From contig WYBA01000297.1 of NCBI GenBank assembly GCA_011526095.1, positions 1 through 61,871 of the forward strand: a stretch of DNA of 61,871 nucleotides, written 5' to 3'. This document shows positions 1-9,083 of the stretch, piece after piece. The stretch is from Myxococcales bacterium. Its GTDB lineage: Bacteria; Myxococcota_A; Polyangia; Haliangiales; Haliangiaceae. The stretch's first letter is position 1; the number at the start of each line of letters is the position of its first letter. The position numbers and the translations under genes were made by a program. Below the pieces are notes generated by a model, which was given only the letters and a program-made list of their open reading frames with translations, made no database searches and was not told where the DNA came from.

Positions 1-139
1 ATGGGGTCCGCTCCGGTGGTGGTTTCCCCCCGAACCGCGCGGGTTCTGTGACAACCCCCGTGTCAGCCACGTCATGCATGGATGGGTTGGCGCAGAACCC
101 GCGCGCCACGGGGGTGAACCACCACCGGAGCGACCCCAT
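1..139. repeat. Long imperfect inverted repeat (arms about 49 bp)
   Basis: Bases 1-50 and the reverse complement of 91-139 match almost throughout. Both read ATGGGGTC, then CTCCGGTGGTGGTT, then CCCCCG, then CGCGCGGGTTCTG, with short mismatches between these blocks. The 40-base centre holds a smaller TGACA...TGTCA hairpin (49-65) and the palindrome CATGCATG (73-80). The left arm begins at the window edge, so the repeat may extend further. It could be a MITE, a REP-type element or a structured transcript end. No protein-coding explanation is convincing. Confidence 0.7.
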
Positions 140-169
140 GGCCGAGGCGCGCGTGGGCTCCATCACCCG

Positions 170-200
170 CTGCGCCGCGCGCACGCGGCGCGCGGCGCAG
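170..200. other. Perfect 13-bp GC hairpin
   Basis: CTGCGCCGCGCGC (170-182) pairs perfectly with 188-200 around a 5-base ACGCG loop. No T-run follows. It lies in the gene-free stretch before the epimerase gene, and could end transcription from upstream or simply be a structured leader. Confidence 0.5.
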
Positions 201-273
201 CGGACTGTCAGCGTCCTTCGACACGGGCCTCGCTGGCGCTCGGCCCTGCTCAGGACGAGCGGGGGCATGCCGA

Positions 274-391
274 CGGAGACGGAGCCGGAGGCGGAGACGG
301 AGACGGAGGCGGAGACGGAGACGGAGACGGAGGCGGAGACGGAGACGGAGACGGAGACGGAGACGGAGGCGGAGACGGAGACGGAGACGGC
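274..391. repeat. GGAGAC/GGAGGC hexanucleotide minisatellite
   Basis: About 20 tandem copies of GGAGAC, interrupted regularly by GGAGGC, end some 40 bases before the start of the epimerase gene. The array is open in several frames (Thr-Glu or Gly-Asp repeats), but those readings look like by-products of the hexamer. The rest of 1-430 outside the listed repeats shows no recognisable gene. Copy-number change here could alter spacing to an upstream promoter. Confidence 0.85.
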
Positions 392-430
392 AGTCGTAAC
401 CGCGCGCCGGCGCGCCGCGTCGAACTGCTC

Positions 431-1918
431 ATGACGATCCTGCTCACCGGCGCGACTGGCTTCGTCGGGCGCGCCCTCGTGCTGCGCCTGCTGCGCGATC
501 GCCACGACGTGGTCGCCCTGGTGCGCGACCCGGCGCGGGCGCGGCGCCTGCTCGGCGCGGCGCCGACGCTGGTGTCGCTCGCCGACGCCGCGGCGGTGCG
601 GCGCGCCGTCGGGCGCGCCGACGCGATCGTCCACCTCGCGGGCGAGGGCATCGTCGACCGGCGGTGGACCGCGGCGCGCAAGCGCGCGCTCCACGCCAGC
701 CGCGTCGACCTCGCGCGCCGCCTGGTCGACGACCTCGCGGCGCACCCGCGGCGCCGCCCGGTGTGGGTCAACGCCTCCGCGGTCGGCTGGTACGGCGATC
801 GCGGCGACGAGGCGCTCGCCGAGGACGCCGCGCCGGGCGCGGGCTACGCGGCCGAGCTGTGCCGCGACTGGGAGGCCGCGGCCGAGGCGGCGCGGCCGCA
901 CGCGGCGCGCGTCGTCCGCGCCCGGCTCGGCGTCGTGCTCGGGCCGTCGGGTGGCGCGCTGGCCGCCATGCTGCCGGCGTTCCGCGCCGGCGTCGGCGGG
1001 CGGATCGGCCACGGCCGCCAGTGGATGCCGTGGATCCACCTCGAGGACGCGGTCGAGGCGCTCGCCGCCGCGATCACCGACGACGCGCTCGACGGGGCGG
1101 TCAACGTCGTCGCGCCGGCGCCGGTGGTCAACCGCGACTTCGCGGCGGCGCTCGGCCGCTCGCTCGGCCGCCCGGCGATCGTGCCGGCGCCGGCGGCGGC
1201 GCTGCGGCTGGCGCTGGGCGAGCGCGCCTCGCTCTTGCTCGCCAGCCAGCGCGTCGTGCCGGCCGCGCTCGAGCGCGCCGGGTTCGAGTTCCGCCACCGT
1301 GAGCTCGACGGCGCGCTCGCCGCGGCGCTCGGCCTCGACGCCGGCATCGGCTTCGCCGACGCTGACCCCGCGGCGCTGCCCGACGCCGGCTACGTCGCCG
1401 CGCGCGCGCCGCGCTACACGCTGACCGCGCGCACCGAGCTCGACGTCCCGCTCGCCGAGGTGTTCCCGTTCTTCGCCGACGCCGAGAACCTGGCCGCGAT
1501 CACGCCGCCGCAGATGGGGTTCGTGATCGAGACGCCGACGCCGATCGCGATGGGGCAGGGCACGACGATCGACTACCGGATCCGGGTCGGCGGGCTGCCC
1601 TTGCGCTGGCGCACCGTGATCGAGGCGTGGCAGCCGCCGACGGGCGGCCGGGCCGCGTTCGTCGACGCCCAGCACCGCGGGCCGTACCGCGCGTGGTGGC
1701 ACGAGCACCGGTTCCGCGCCGAGGGCGACCGCACGGTCATGGAGGATGTCATCCATTACGCCCCGCCGATGGGCCCGCTGGGGCGGGTCGCCAACGCGCT
1801 GGTCGTGCGCGGGATGCTGCGCGAGATCTTCGGGTACCGGGCCCAGGCGATCCGCCTGCGGTTCGGTGCGCCCGCCGCGTTGCAACCGGCCGCGAGGCGA
1901 GGCACAGTCGGCGCATGA
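431..1918 (+). CDS. TIGR01777-type NAD(P)-dependent epimerase fused to SRPBCC domain
   Basis: This is a 495-residue soluble protein. Residues 1-300 form a Rossmann-fold sugar-epimerase-like (YfcH/TIGR01777) domain with the nucleotide-binding motif GATGFVG at residues 7-13 and the family signatures NASAVGWYG and WIHLED. Residues 335-480 are a START/SRPBCC-type ligand-binding domain (LDVPLAEVFPFFADAENLAA, then WWHEHRF). The start at 431 is chosen because homology begins exactly there; the open frame upstream is only the hexamer repeat. Its stop overlaps the next gene by 4 bases (ATGA), so the two are probably co-translated. The substrate is unknown. The fusion of the two domains is clear from the single reading frame. 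Confidence 0.85.
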   Translation: MTILLTGATGFVGRALVLRLLRDRHDVVALVRDPARARRLLGAAPTLVSLADAAAVRRAVGRADAIVHLAGEGIVDRRWTAARKRALHASRVDLARRLVDDLAAHPRRRPVWVNASAVGWYGDRGDEALAEDAAPGAGYAAELCRDWEAAAEAARPHAARVVRARLGVVLGPSGGALAAMLPAFRAGVGGRIGHGRQWMPWIHLEDAVEALAAAITDDALDGAVNVVAPAPVVNRDFAAALGRSLGRPAIVPAPAAALRLALGERASLLLASQRVVPAALERAGFEFRHRELDGALAAALGLDAGIGFADADPAALPDAGYVAARAPRYTLTARTELDVPLAEVFPFFADAENLAAITPPQMGFVIETPTPIAMGQGTTIDYRIRVGGLPLRWRTVIEAWQPPTGGRAAFVDAQHRGPYRAWWHEHRFRAEGDRTVMEDVIHYAPPMGPLGRVANALVVRGMLREIFGYRAQAIRLRFGAPAALQPAARRGTVGA

Positions 1919-2835
1919 TCCGTACCCGCCACGCCACGTCGTTCCTCGCCGTGATCGCCGGCGCCGCCCTGGCGCTCGCGGGCGCCGGCTGCGAGAAGGG
2001 TGGCGCGTCCGACGCCAAGGTGGCGGAGCTGGAGAAGCGGATCAAGACGCTCGAGGAGACCAACGCGACCAACAAGGACGCGATGGCCTTCCTGTCCAAG
2101 GTCTACGACCAGAACAAGGCGCAGATCGAGGAGGAGGAGCGCCGCACCCACGCGCCCGACGCGATGTGGGCGGTGGACATCACGGGCAACCAGATCGACG
2201 GGCCCGCCAGCGGCGCCTACGTGACGATCATCGAGGCCTGGGACTTTGCTTGACCCCACTGCATGAGGGTCGGTCCGACCCTCGAGCAGCTCGTCGCCGA
2301 GTACCCGGGCAAGGTCCGGGTCGTCTACAAGAACTTCGTCGTGCACCCCGACACGGCGCTGGGAGCCCACATGGCGACCTGCGCCGCCGGGCTGCAGGGC
2401 AAGTTCAAGGAGATGATGCACACCTTCTGGGAGAAGGGGTACGGCGCCTACGCGCAGACCCGCGATCCGTCGAAGATGGGCGAGGCGAACATCCTGGAGA
2501 TGGCCAAGGGCATCGCCGGGATCGACGTCGCCAGGCTCGCGGCCGACATGAAGGGTCAGGAGTGCATGCAGCGGATCCAGAGCGACATGGACGAGCTGCA
2601 GAAGTTCGGCGTCAGCGGGACGCCGGCGTTCTTCATCAACGGCCAGTTCGTCGGCGGGGCGATCCCCAAGGACGAGTTCAAGCGGATCATCGACGAGCAG
2701 CTCAAGATCGCCGAGGCCTCGGGGATCCCGGCCGAGCAGTACTACGAGCAGGCGATCATGGCGAAGGGCGAGAAGAAGTTCCGCTCGGTCCGTGATCCCA
2801 AGCCCGGCGCCGAGCCGGCGGCCGAGTCGAAGTAG
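1915..2835 (+). CDS. DsbA-like thioredoxin-fold lipoprotein, probable selenoprotein (UPHC)
   Basis: Reading through the in-frame TGA at 2251-2253 gives a 306-residue protein. It has a signal peptide with lipobox LAGAGC (lipid Cys26), a coiled-coil-like stretch (residues 34-78) and a DsbA/thioredoxin-fold domain. The TGA is codon 113, exactly where the first Cys of the CXXC active site belongs: the reading is AWDFA-stop-PHC-MRVGPTLEQL, against the usual DFxCPYC of the family. The cis-proline loop GTPAFFING (Pro237) is intact downstream. A hairpin with SECIS features follows the TGA immediately. A selenocysteine UPHC redox centre, anchored in the membrane and acting in the periplasm, is therefore likely. 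Alternatives are a nonsense mutation or a sequencing error, but then the hairpin and the uninterrupted downstream conservation would be coincidence. Confidence 0.8.
2254..2289 (+). promoter_or_regulatory. SECIS-like hairpin for UGA 2251-2253
   Basis: The stem GAGGGTC (2265-2271) pairs with GACCCTC (2277-2283) around the loop GGTCC (2272-2276). A lower stem continues with a T-G wobble (2264/2284), one A-A mismatch, then 2259-2262 with 2286-2289. The apical GGU begins 18 bases after the UGA. That fits bacterial SECIS elements, which place a G/U-containing apical loop shortly after the Sec codon for SelB binding. Confidence 0.75.
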
Positions 2836-2838
2836 GTC

Positions 2839-2862
2839 GTCGGCGCCTCGTCAGGCGCCGAC
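2839..2862. terminator. Bidirectional terminator-like hairpin
   Basis: A perfect 9-bp stem, GTCGGCGCC / GGCGCCGAC with loop TCGTCA, lies between the convergent stop codons of the selenoprotein gene and crcB. There is no T-tract, as is common in very GC-rich genomes. Confidence 0.55.
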
Positions 2863-3231
2863 CGCGGCGCGCGCGCCGAGCCAGCCGAGCGCCCCGAACG
2901 CCAGGCAGCCGAGGACGGTCGCCAGGACGTAGGCGACGGCCTTGCCGGGCACGCCCGCCTGGAGCATCGCGAGCGTCTCGTGGTTGAACGACGAGTAGGT
3001 CGTGAACCCGCCCAGCACGCCCGACGACAGCGCGACGCGCACCGTCGGCGGCACCGCCTCGGTGCGCAACGCGACGTGCATCAGCGCGACCAGCAGCAGC
3101 GAGCCGACGAGGTTCACCGCGAGCGTGCCCCACGGGAAGCTCGTGCCGTGGCGCGCGGCGGTCCACTGCGCGACGTGGTAGCGCGCGATCGAGCCGAGCG
3201 CGCCGCCGAGGCCGACCCAGAGCGTGGTCAC
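2851..3231 (-). CDS. crcB: Fluoride ion channel CrcB/FluC
   Basis: This is a 126-residue four-helix membrane protein with the CrcB/FluC signatures: GGALGSIARYHVAQ near the N-terminus, WGTLAVNLVGS in helix 2 and the fluoride-pore motif GGFTTYSSFNHET in helix 3. Length and topology match the family, which works as a dual-topology dimer exporting cytoplasmic F-. Its ATG overlaps the stop of the upstream methyltransferase gene by 4 bases (ATGA), so the two are translationally coupled. No fluoride riboswitch was seen upstream. Confidence 0.93.
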   Translation of the reverse strand: MTTLWVGLGGALGSIARYHVAQWTAARHGTSFPWGTLAVNLVGSLLLVALMHVALRTEAVPPTVRVALSSGVLGGFTTYSSFNHETLAMLQAGVPGKAVAYVLATVLGCLAFGALGWLGARAAVGA

Positions 3232-4163
3232 GGCGCCATCGTAGCGCCGTCGTCACTGTCCGGGGCGTCCGTGGCGTCCGCGGGCGGGCGGGACGGCAGG
3301 CCGAGGTCCTCGCGCACCCGGCGGAACGCCGGCGTCCACGCCCCGGCCGCGTCGCGCACGGTCAGCGTGTGGCGCGCGGGCTCGCCCGGCGCGCCCGCGT
3401 CGACGACGTCCACGATCACCAGCGCGGCCTTGCCCTCGCGCGGCACGATCTCCCACCGCGCGACGTGCCCCAGCCCGAGCGCGGCGATCGCCGCGTCCAC
3501 GCGCGCGCGCTCGAGCGCGGCCGAGCACATGACGAACCGCCCGTCGGGCGCGAGCAACGCCGCCGCCGCCGCGAGGTACGCCTCGACGCCGCCGCGCAGC
3601 TCGAACCGGCACGGCATCGCGTGCGGCTTGTCCGACTCGGTGCCGGTGCCCCGCGGGAAGTACGGCGGCGTGCCGGTGACGAGGTCGAACGGCGCGCGCG
3701 CGGCGACCTCGGGCGGCAGCGCGCGCAGATCGCCGTCGACGATCCGGCAGCGGTCGGCGGCGCCGTCGTAGGCGATCGAGCGCCGGCCCATCGCCGCGCG
3801 GTCGGCCTGGGCCTCGACCCCGGTGACGTCGGCGCCGGGCAGCCGCCACGCCACCATCAGCAGCACGCTGCCCAGGCCGCACCCGAGGTCGAGCGCGCGC
3901 GCGGGCCGCGCGGGATCTCGGTCGCGCGTCGCCACCCACGCGGTGACGAGGTCGTCGAGGCTCCACCGGTGCCCGGCGCGCTTCTGGAAGATCCGCCAGT
4001 CGCCGCACAGGTAGCTGAGGTCCTCGTCGTCGGCGGGCGCGAGGTCGGCGCGGCCCTGCGCGCCGGCGGGCGCCGGCCCGGGCGCGATCCACCCGGCGGG
4101 GCGACGCGGCGGCTGGCCGGCGGGGCGGCGCGGGCGGGGGGGCACGGCGGGTGACCCTAGCAC
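3228..4163 (-). CDS. TrmN6-like tRNA adenine-N6 methyltransferase
   Basis: This is a class I SAM-dependent methyltransferase of about 311 residues. The family entry motif is DWRIFQKRAGHRWSLDDL, followed by the SAM site LDLGCGLGSVLLM and the catalytic TGTPPYFPRG, a variant of the NPPY motif of N6-adenine methylases. It resembles TrmN6/YfiC, which modifies A37 of tRNA-Val. The N-terminal 50 residues are Pro/Arg-rich and poorly conserved. The GTG at 4163 is used because an ATG at 4196 would overlap the divergent start of the DUF202 gene; 4196 remains possible. The stop overlaps the crcB start. Confidence 0.75.
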   Translation of the reverse strand: MLGSPAVPPRPRRPAGQPPRRPAGWIAPGPAPAGAQGRADLAPADDEDLSYLCGDWRIFQKRAGHRWSLDDLVTAWVATRDRDPARPARALDLGCGLGSVLLMVAWRLPGADVTGVEAQADRAAMGRRSIAYDGAADRCRIVDGDLRALPPEVAARAPFDLVTGTPPYFPRGTGTESDKPHAMPCRFELRGGVEAYLAAAAALLAPDGRFVMCSAALERARVDAAIAALGLGHVARWEIVPREGKAALVIVDVVDAGAPGEPARHTLTVRDAAGAWTPAFRRVREDLGLPSRPPADATDAPDSDDGATMAP

Positions 4164-4194
4164 CGCCCGCGCGAGCCGCGGTGTACGGTCCGGC

Positions 4195-4554
4195 ATGGCC
4201 GAGCCGCCCGCGCCCGATCTCCGCATCCTGCAGGCCAACGAGCGGACGCTGCTGGCGTGGGTGCGCACCGGGCTGGCGCTGATGGCGTTCGGGTTCGTGC
4301 TGGCCCGGATCGGCGTGTGGTTGCAGGCCGAGGGCGCCCACGCGGCCGAGGCGTCGGCGTCGAACGTCGGCGGCCTGGCGTTCCTCGTCGTCGGGACGCT
4401 GTGCCACCCGGTGGCGGCGGTGCGGTTCGTCCGCACGCGTCGCGCGATCGTGGAGGGCCGGCCGATCGTGCCGGGCGGCGTCGCGGCCGTGGCGCTCGCG
4501 CTCGCCGTCGCCACGCTGGGCGTCGTGATGATCGCTTACCTGGCCAGCCGCTGA
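4195..4554 (+). CDS. DUF202 (YidH-like) membrane protein
   Basis: This 119-residue protein opens with the DUF202 signature ILQANERTLLAWVRTGLALM, followed by three predicted membrane helices (about residues 22-40, 58-76 and 95-115). Members are small inner-membrane proteins of unknown biochemical role. Its ATG lies within a few bases of the divergent methyltransferase gene, so the two promoters must overlap the opposite coding region. Family assignment is firm; function is unknown. Confidence 0.85.
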   Translation: MAEPPAPDLRILQANERTLLAWVRTGLALMAFGFVLARIGVWLQAEGAHAAEASASNVGGLAFLVVGTLCHPVAAVRFVRTRRAIVEGRPIVPGGVAAVALALAVATLGVVMIAYLASR

Positions 4555-4579
4555 CGCGAGGACGGGGCGCGCGGCCCGC

Positions 4580-5035
4580 TCACTTCTTCGCGGTCAGGTG
4601 CTGGGCGAGCATCCCGACGATCATCGCGCCGGCGAACGCCAGGCCGGTCGTGCTGCCGGCGGCGGCGGCGACCAGTCCGGGACCCGGACACAGCCCGCCC
4701 AGGCCCCAGCCGATCCCGAACAGCGCCGCGCCGATGAGCAGCGAGCCGTCGAGGTCCCGCCGCGTCGGCAGGTGGAACTTGACGTCGAACCACGGATCCT
4801 TGCGGCCGCGCTGGATCAGCCGGAACGCCACCGCGTAGACGATGACCGCGCCGCCCATGACGAACGCCAGGCTCGGGTCCCACCCGCGCGTCACGTCGAG
4901 GAACCCGACGACCTTCGCCGGCTGGGTCATGCCCGACACCAGCAGGCCGGCGCCGAGCAGGCCGCCCGCGACGAGCGCGAGCACGATCGACATCGCGCGG
5001 CAGCGCGCGCCACACGTCGTGGTCACGGCGGTCAC
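4580..5035 (-). CDS. YeeE/YedE (DUF6691) sulfur-transport half, second subunit
   Basis: This 151-residue polytopic protein carries the YeeE/YedE half-signatures [18 protein letters not shown], then [17 protein letters not shown] with its conserved Cys, typical of carriers for thiosulfate or other reduced sulfur. The GTG at 5035 is chosen over the ATG at 4993 because GGGAGGT lies just upstream and the GTG overlaps the previous stop (GTGA). It pairs with the adjacent gene; together they equal one full-length YeeE-type transporter (PmpA/PmpB-like arrangement). Confidence 0.8.
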   Translation of the reverse strand: MTAVTTTCGARCRAMSIVLALVAGGLLGAGLLVSGMTQPAKVVGFLDVTRGWDPSLAFVMGGAVIVYAVAFRLIQRGRKDPWFDVKFHLPTRRDLDGSLLIGAALFGIGWGLGGLCPGPGLVAAAAGSTTGLAFAGAMIVGMLAQHLTAKK

Positions 5036-5448
5036 GACACACCTCCCGCGATCATCGCGGTGATCGCGCCGGTCGTCATGAAGGTGGCGACCGCGACCAT
5101 CGAGCGCGGCGACAGCCGCGACAGGCCGCACACGCCGTGCCCGCTGGTGCAGCCGCTGCCCAGGCGCGTGCCGAAGCCGACGATCAGGCCGGCGACGATC
5201 ACGACCGGCAGCGTCCGCACCGACGCGCCGACCGCGGTCGGCGCGACGGCCGCGCCGATCAGGCCGGCGGCGAGCAGGCCGCCGATGAACGCCAGGCGCC
5301 AGCCGCGATCGGGGGCGGCGCCCGGCGGGAGCAACGAGCCGAGCACGCCGCTGATGCCGGCGATGCGCCCGTGCGTGAGCAACAGGAGCGCGGCGGCGCC
5401 ACCGATCATCGCGCCGCCGGCGAGTGCGAACAGCCATGAGGAAGGCAT
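5032..5448 (-). CDS. YeeE/YedE sulfur-transport half, first subunit
   Basis: This is a polytopic membrane protein of about 138 residues with the diagnostic segment [18 protein letters not shown], whose Cys residues line the sulfur-conducting path in the YeeE family. It precedes the partner half by a GTGA overlap. ATG 5448 is preferred over ATG 5460 because a sigma54-like element ends exactly 14 bases before it, the same spacing as at several other genes here; with 5460 the codon would touch the -12 element. It is divergent from the TSUP exporter gene. Confidence 0.75.
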   Translation of the reverse strand: MPSSWLFALAGGAMIGGAAALLLLTHGRIAGISGVLGSLLPPGAAPDRGWRLAFIGGLLAAGLIGAAVAPTAVGASVRTLPVVIVAGLIVGFGTRLGSGCTSGHGVCGLSRLSPRSMVAVATFMTTGAITAMIAGGVS

Positions 5449-5460
5449 GGCGGCCGTCAT

Positions 5461-5476
5461 TGCAGCGCGCGGGCCA
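5461..5476 (-). promoter_or_regulatory. Sigma54-like promoter of the YeeE/YedE pair
   Basis: The minus strand reads TGGCCCGCGCGCTGCA: GG, ten bases, GC. The final C is 14 bases before ATG 5448. The -24 half departs from TGGCAC by one base. Confidence 0.45.
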
Positions 5477-5546
5477 GCCGCGATCACCACCGCACGACGT
5501 GTCGGATCGATGCGTTCGTCCGGTCCACGCGCCGCGCGGGCCGCGC

Positions 5547-5589
5547 GTGAAACGGTCGGGGCCGCGCGGCGCGTTGCGCGGTGTTTCAC
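5547..5589. promoter_or_regulatory. GTGAAAC...GTTTCAC inverted repeat (candidate activator site)
   Basis: GTGAAAC (5547-5553) and GTTTCAC (5583-5589) face each other between the divergent YeeE and TSUP promoters. A GTTTCAC copy also stands upstream of the persulfide dioxygenase gene, so this may be the site of the linked sigma54 activator. Confidence 0.4.
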
Positions 5590-5626
5590 GGCGCGCGCCG
5601 CACCACTCGATCCATTGAGTTGGGCG

Positions 5627-5642
5627 TGGCACCGCGCTTGAA
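5627..5642 (+). promoter_or_regulatory. Sigma54-like promoter of the TSUP gene
   Basis: TGGCACCGCGCTTGAA has a perfect -24 half and TTGA instead of TTGC at -12. The ATG is 14 bases after the -12 position. Confidence 0.55.
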
Positions 5643-5654
5643 GAAGCGTCCGGC

Positions 5655-6422
5655 ATGATCGCAGTCGCCCTCTCGCTGTCCGTCCTCATCGGGATCTCGC
5701 TCGGCCTGCTCGGCGGCGGTGGGTCCATCCTCACCTTGCCGATCCTCACCTACGCGATCGGCATGGAGACCAAGGCGGCGATCGCCGCCTCCTTGTTCGT
5801 CGTGGCGGTCACCTCCGGCGTCGGCGCGATCGCCCACGCGCGGGCGGGCCGCATCCGGTGGCGCACCGGCCTGCTGTTCGGCGCCGCCGGCATGGTCGGC
5901 GCGTTCATCGGCGGGCGCGTCGCCGCCTACATCCCCGGCGGGGTCCTGATGATCGCGTTCGCCGCGATGATGGTGGCGACGGCGATCGCGATGCTGCGCG
6001 GCCGGCGCGCGCCGGCCAGGTCCGGTCCCGGCGCGCCGCCGCCGATCCAGGACCTGCCGTTCGGCAAGGTGCTGATCGAGGGCGCGGTGGTCGGCGTCGT
6101 CACCGGCATCGTCGGCGCCGGCGGCGGGTTCCTCGTCGTGCCCGCGCTCGTGCTGCTGGGCGGGCTGTCGATGGAGCTGGCGATCGGCACCTCCCTCGTC
6201 GTGATCTCGATGAAGTCGTTCGCCGGGCTCGCCGGGCACCTCGGTCACGTCGACATCGACTGGCCGATCACGCTCGCCGTCACCGGCGCGGCGGTCGTCG
6301 GCAGCGTCCTGGGCGGCCGGCTCGCCGGCAAGATCCCCGGCGACGTCCTGCGCCGCGGCTTCGGCTGGTTCGTGCTGGTGATGGCGGCGTTCGTGCTCAG
6401 CAAGCAGGCCGGCCTGTTCTGA
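5655..6422 (+). CDS. TSUP family (TauE/SafE) sulfur-compound exporter
   Basis: This 255-residue membrane protein has about eight helices in two pseudo-repeats. Each repeat has a glycine-rich turn typical of TSUP permeases: [15 protein letters not shown] near residue 18 and [20 protein letters not shown] near residue 151. TSUP members move sulfite, sulfoacetate and related anions. The neighbouring YeeE pair, persulfide dioxygenase and rhodanese suggest it disposes of sulfite or thiosulfate made during persulfide oxidation. It starts 14 bases after a sigma54-like -12 element. Confidence 0.85.
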   Translation: MIAVALSLSVLIGISLGLLGGGGSILTLPILTYAIGMETKAAIAASLFVVAVTSGVGAIAHARAGRIRWRTGLLFGAAGMVGAFIGGRVAAYIPGGVLMIAFAAMMVATAIAMLRGRRAPARSGPGAPPPIQDLPFGKVLIEGAVVGVVTGIVGAGGGFLVVPALVLLGGLSMELAIGTSLVVISMKSFAGLAGHLGHVDIDWPITLAVTGAAVVGSVLGGRLAGKIPGDVLRRGFGWFVLVMAAFVLSKQAGLF

Positions 6423-6499
6423 CCACACGGCGCGGGCGCGCCCGACGGGACGCCGCCCGCGGAGCTGAACACCGCCGCGAGGGCGCGGTATCGTGGCGC

Positions 6500-7861
<1,362 letters not shown>

Positions 7862-7911
7862 CCGCCGGGCGACGGGGTAGCGGCGCGAAGCTGCCCTGGG
7901 CGCGGGCGGAC

Positions 7912-7951
7912 GTTTCACGGTGTTTCCGGGGGCGTCGCCCGGCCCCGAAAC
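7912..7951. promoter_or_regulatory. GTTTCAC direct/inverted repeats upstream of persulfide dioxygenase
   Basis: GTTTCAC (7912-7918), GTTTCC (7922-7927) and inverted GAAAC (7947-7951) lie 30-65 bases before the sigma54-like element. The flanks GGGG/CCCC lengthen the inverted repeat. The motif matches the one at 5547-5589. Confidence 0.4.
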
Positions 7952-7977
7952 GCCCGTCGGATCGAGGCCCTGGGCGC

Positions 7978-7993
7978 TGGCACCGCGGCTGCA
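7978..7993 (+). promoter_or_regulatory. Sigma54-like promoter of the persulfide dioxygenase operon
   Basis: TGGCACCGCGGCTGCA is a close match to the TGGCAC-N5-TTGCA consensus. The -12 C is 14 bases before ATG 8006, leaving room for a leader of only about two bases. Confidence 0.65.
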
Positions 7994-8005
7994 ATACCCG
8001 CCGCC

Positions 8006-8689
8006 ATGATGATTCGCCAGCTGTTCGACAAGGAGAGCTCGACGTACACGTACCTGGTCGCCGACCGCGCCGCCGGCGTGGCCGCGTTGATCGATCCGGT
8101 GCTCGAGCAGATCGACCGGGACCTCGCGGTGATCCGCGAGCTCGGCCTCACCCTCACCCACGTGCTCGAGACCCACGTCCACGCCGATCACGTCACCGCC
8201 GCCGGGCGGCTGCGCGAGCGCACCGGCGCGCTGACCTGCGCCAGCGCCGCGGGCGCGCCGTGCGTCGACGTCCGGCTCGGCCACGGTGACGTCGTGCGGA
8301 TCGGGGAGATCGCGATCACCGCGCTCTCCACCCCGGGGCACACCGACGACGGCATGTCGTTCCTGGTGCCGGGCGCGGTGTTCACCGGCGACACGCTGCT
8401 GATCCGCGGCTGCGGCCGCGCCGACTTCCAGAACGGCGACGCGTCGCAGCTCTACGACTCGATCACGCGGACGCTGTTCGCGCTCCCCGACGACACCGTC
8501 GTCTACCCCGGCCACGACTACAAGGGCCTCACCAGCTCGACGATCGGCGAGGAGCGCGCGTCCAACCCGCGCGTCGCCGGCCGCGACAAGGCCAGCTTCG
8601 TCACCCTGATGGCGGGCCTCGGCCTGCCGCCCCCCAGGCGCCTCGCCGAGGCCGTCCCCGCCAACCGCGCCTGCGGCGCGCTTGCCTGA
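8006..8689 (+). CDS. ETHE1-like persulfide dioxygenase (MBL fold)
   Basis: This 227-residue metallo-beta-lactamase-fold protein resembles ETHE1/PDO enzymes, which use one Fe(II) to oxidise glutathione persulfide to sulfite. The metal motif is THVHADHV (His ligands), with the supporting ligands TPGHTDDGMSF, FTGDTLLIRGCGRADFQNGD and VYPGHDY. The GCGRxDFQ segment is characteristic of the persulfide dioxygenase subgroup rather than glyoxalase II. A rhodanese gene follows 13 bases downstream, the classic partner that produces or consumes GSSH. It is cytoplasmic. The N-terminus MMIRQLFDKESSTYTYL aligns with the family start. Confidence 0.88.
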   Translation: MMIRQLFDKESSTYTYLVADRAAGVAALIDPVLEQIDRDLAVIRELGLTLTHVLETHVHADHVTAAGRLRERTGALTCASAAGAPCVDVRLGHGDVVRIGEIAITALSTPGHTDDGMSFLVPGAVFTGDTLLIRGCGRADFQNGDASQLYDSITRTLFALPDDTVVYPGHDYKGLTSSTIGEERASNPRVAGRDKASFVTLMAGLGLPPPRRLAEAVPANRACGALA

Positions 8690-8702
8690 AGGAGCGATCC
8701 AG

Positions 8703-9062
8703 ATGCGCAACCCGACCCTGTTCCAGACCGGCATCCCGACCCGCCGCGGCTACCGCGACGTCACGCCCGCGCAGACCCACGACGCGCGCGGCCACGTGCG
8801 CATCGTCGACGTCCGGGAAGCGGACGAGCTGACCGGGCCGCTCGGCCACATCCCCGGCGTCGAGCACGCCCCGCTGGCGACGGTGCTGGCGCGCGCCGCG
8901 AGCTGGCCGAAGGACGAGGAGCTGATCCTGGTGTGCCGCTCCGGCGGCCGCTCGAGCGGCGCGGCCGAGGCGCTCGTCGCCGCCGGCTTCCGCAAGGTGA
9001 TGAACATGGCGGGCGGCATGCTCGCCTACAATGCGGCCGGGCTGCCGGTCACGCGGACCTGA
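8703..9062 (+). CDS. Single-domain rhodanese sulfurtransferase
   Basis: This is a 119-residue rhodanese domain with the active-site loop CRSGGRS (catalytic Cys followed by a six-residue cradle) and the conserved VDVREADELTG segment. It probably exchanges sulfane sulfur between thiosulfate, glutathione and persulfide for the dioxygenase encoded just upstream. ATG 8703 is chosen because AAGGAG stands 8-9 bases before it; an in-frame TTG at 8682 lacks one and overlaps the previous gene. Confidence 0.88.
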   Translation: MRNPTLFQTGIPTRRGYRDVTPAQTHDARGHVRIVDVREADELTGPLGHIPGVEHAPLATVLARAASWPKDEELILVCRSGGRSSGAAEALVAAGFRKVMNMAGGMLAYNAAGLPVTRT

Positions 9063-9083
9063 GCCCGAGAGAGAGGACGCTTC

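Noticed and set aside
274..391. CRISPR array
   Set aside because: The units are 6 bp with no spacers, so this is a minisatellite. No cas genes are seen.
48..434. Open frame encoding Thr-Glu repeats
   Set aside because: It is only the hexanucleotide array read in frame, with no conserved sequence on either side.
2263..2835. A separate gene starting at ATG 2263
   Set aside because: It would lack the signal peptide, the first strand and half of the active site of its fold. The upstream frame supplies these exactly, so read-through at the UGA is the better reading.
6473..6486. Sigma54 element before the sulfur-linked activator gene
   Set aside because: Only the GC dinucleotide fits at the right distance. 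The -24 position reads CG and nothing resembles TGGCAC.
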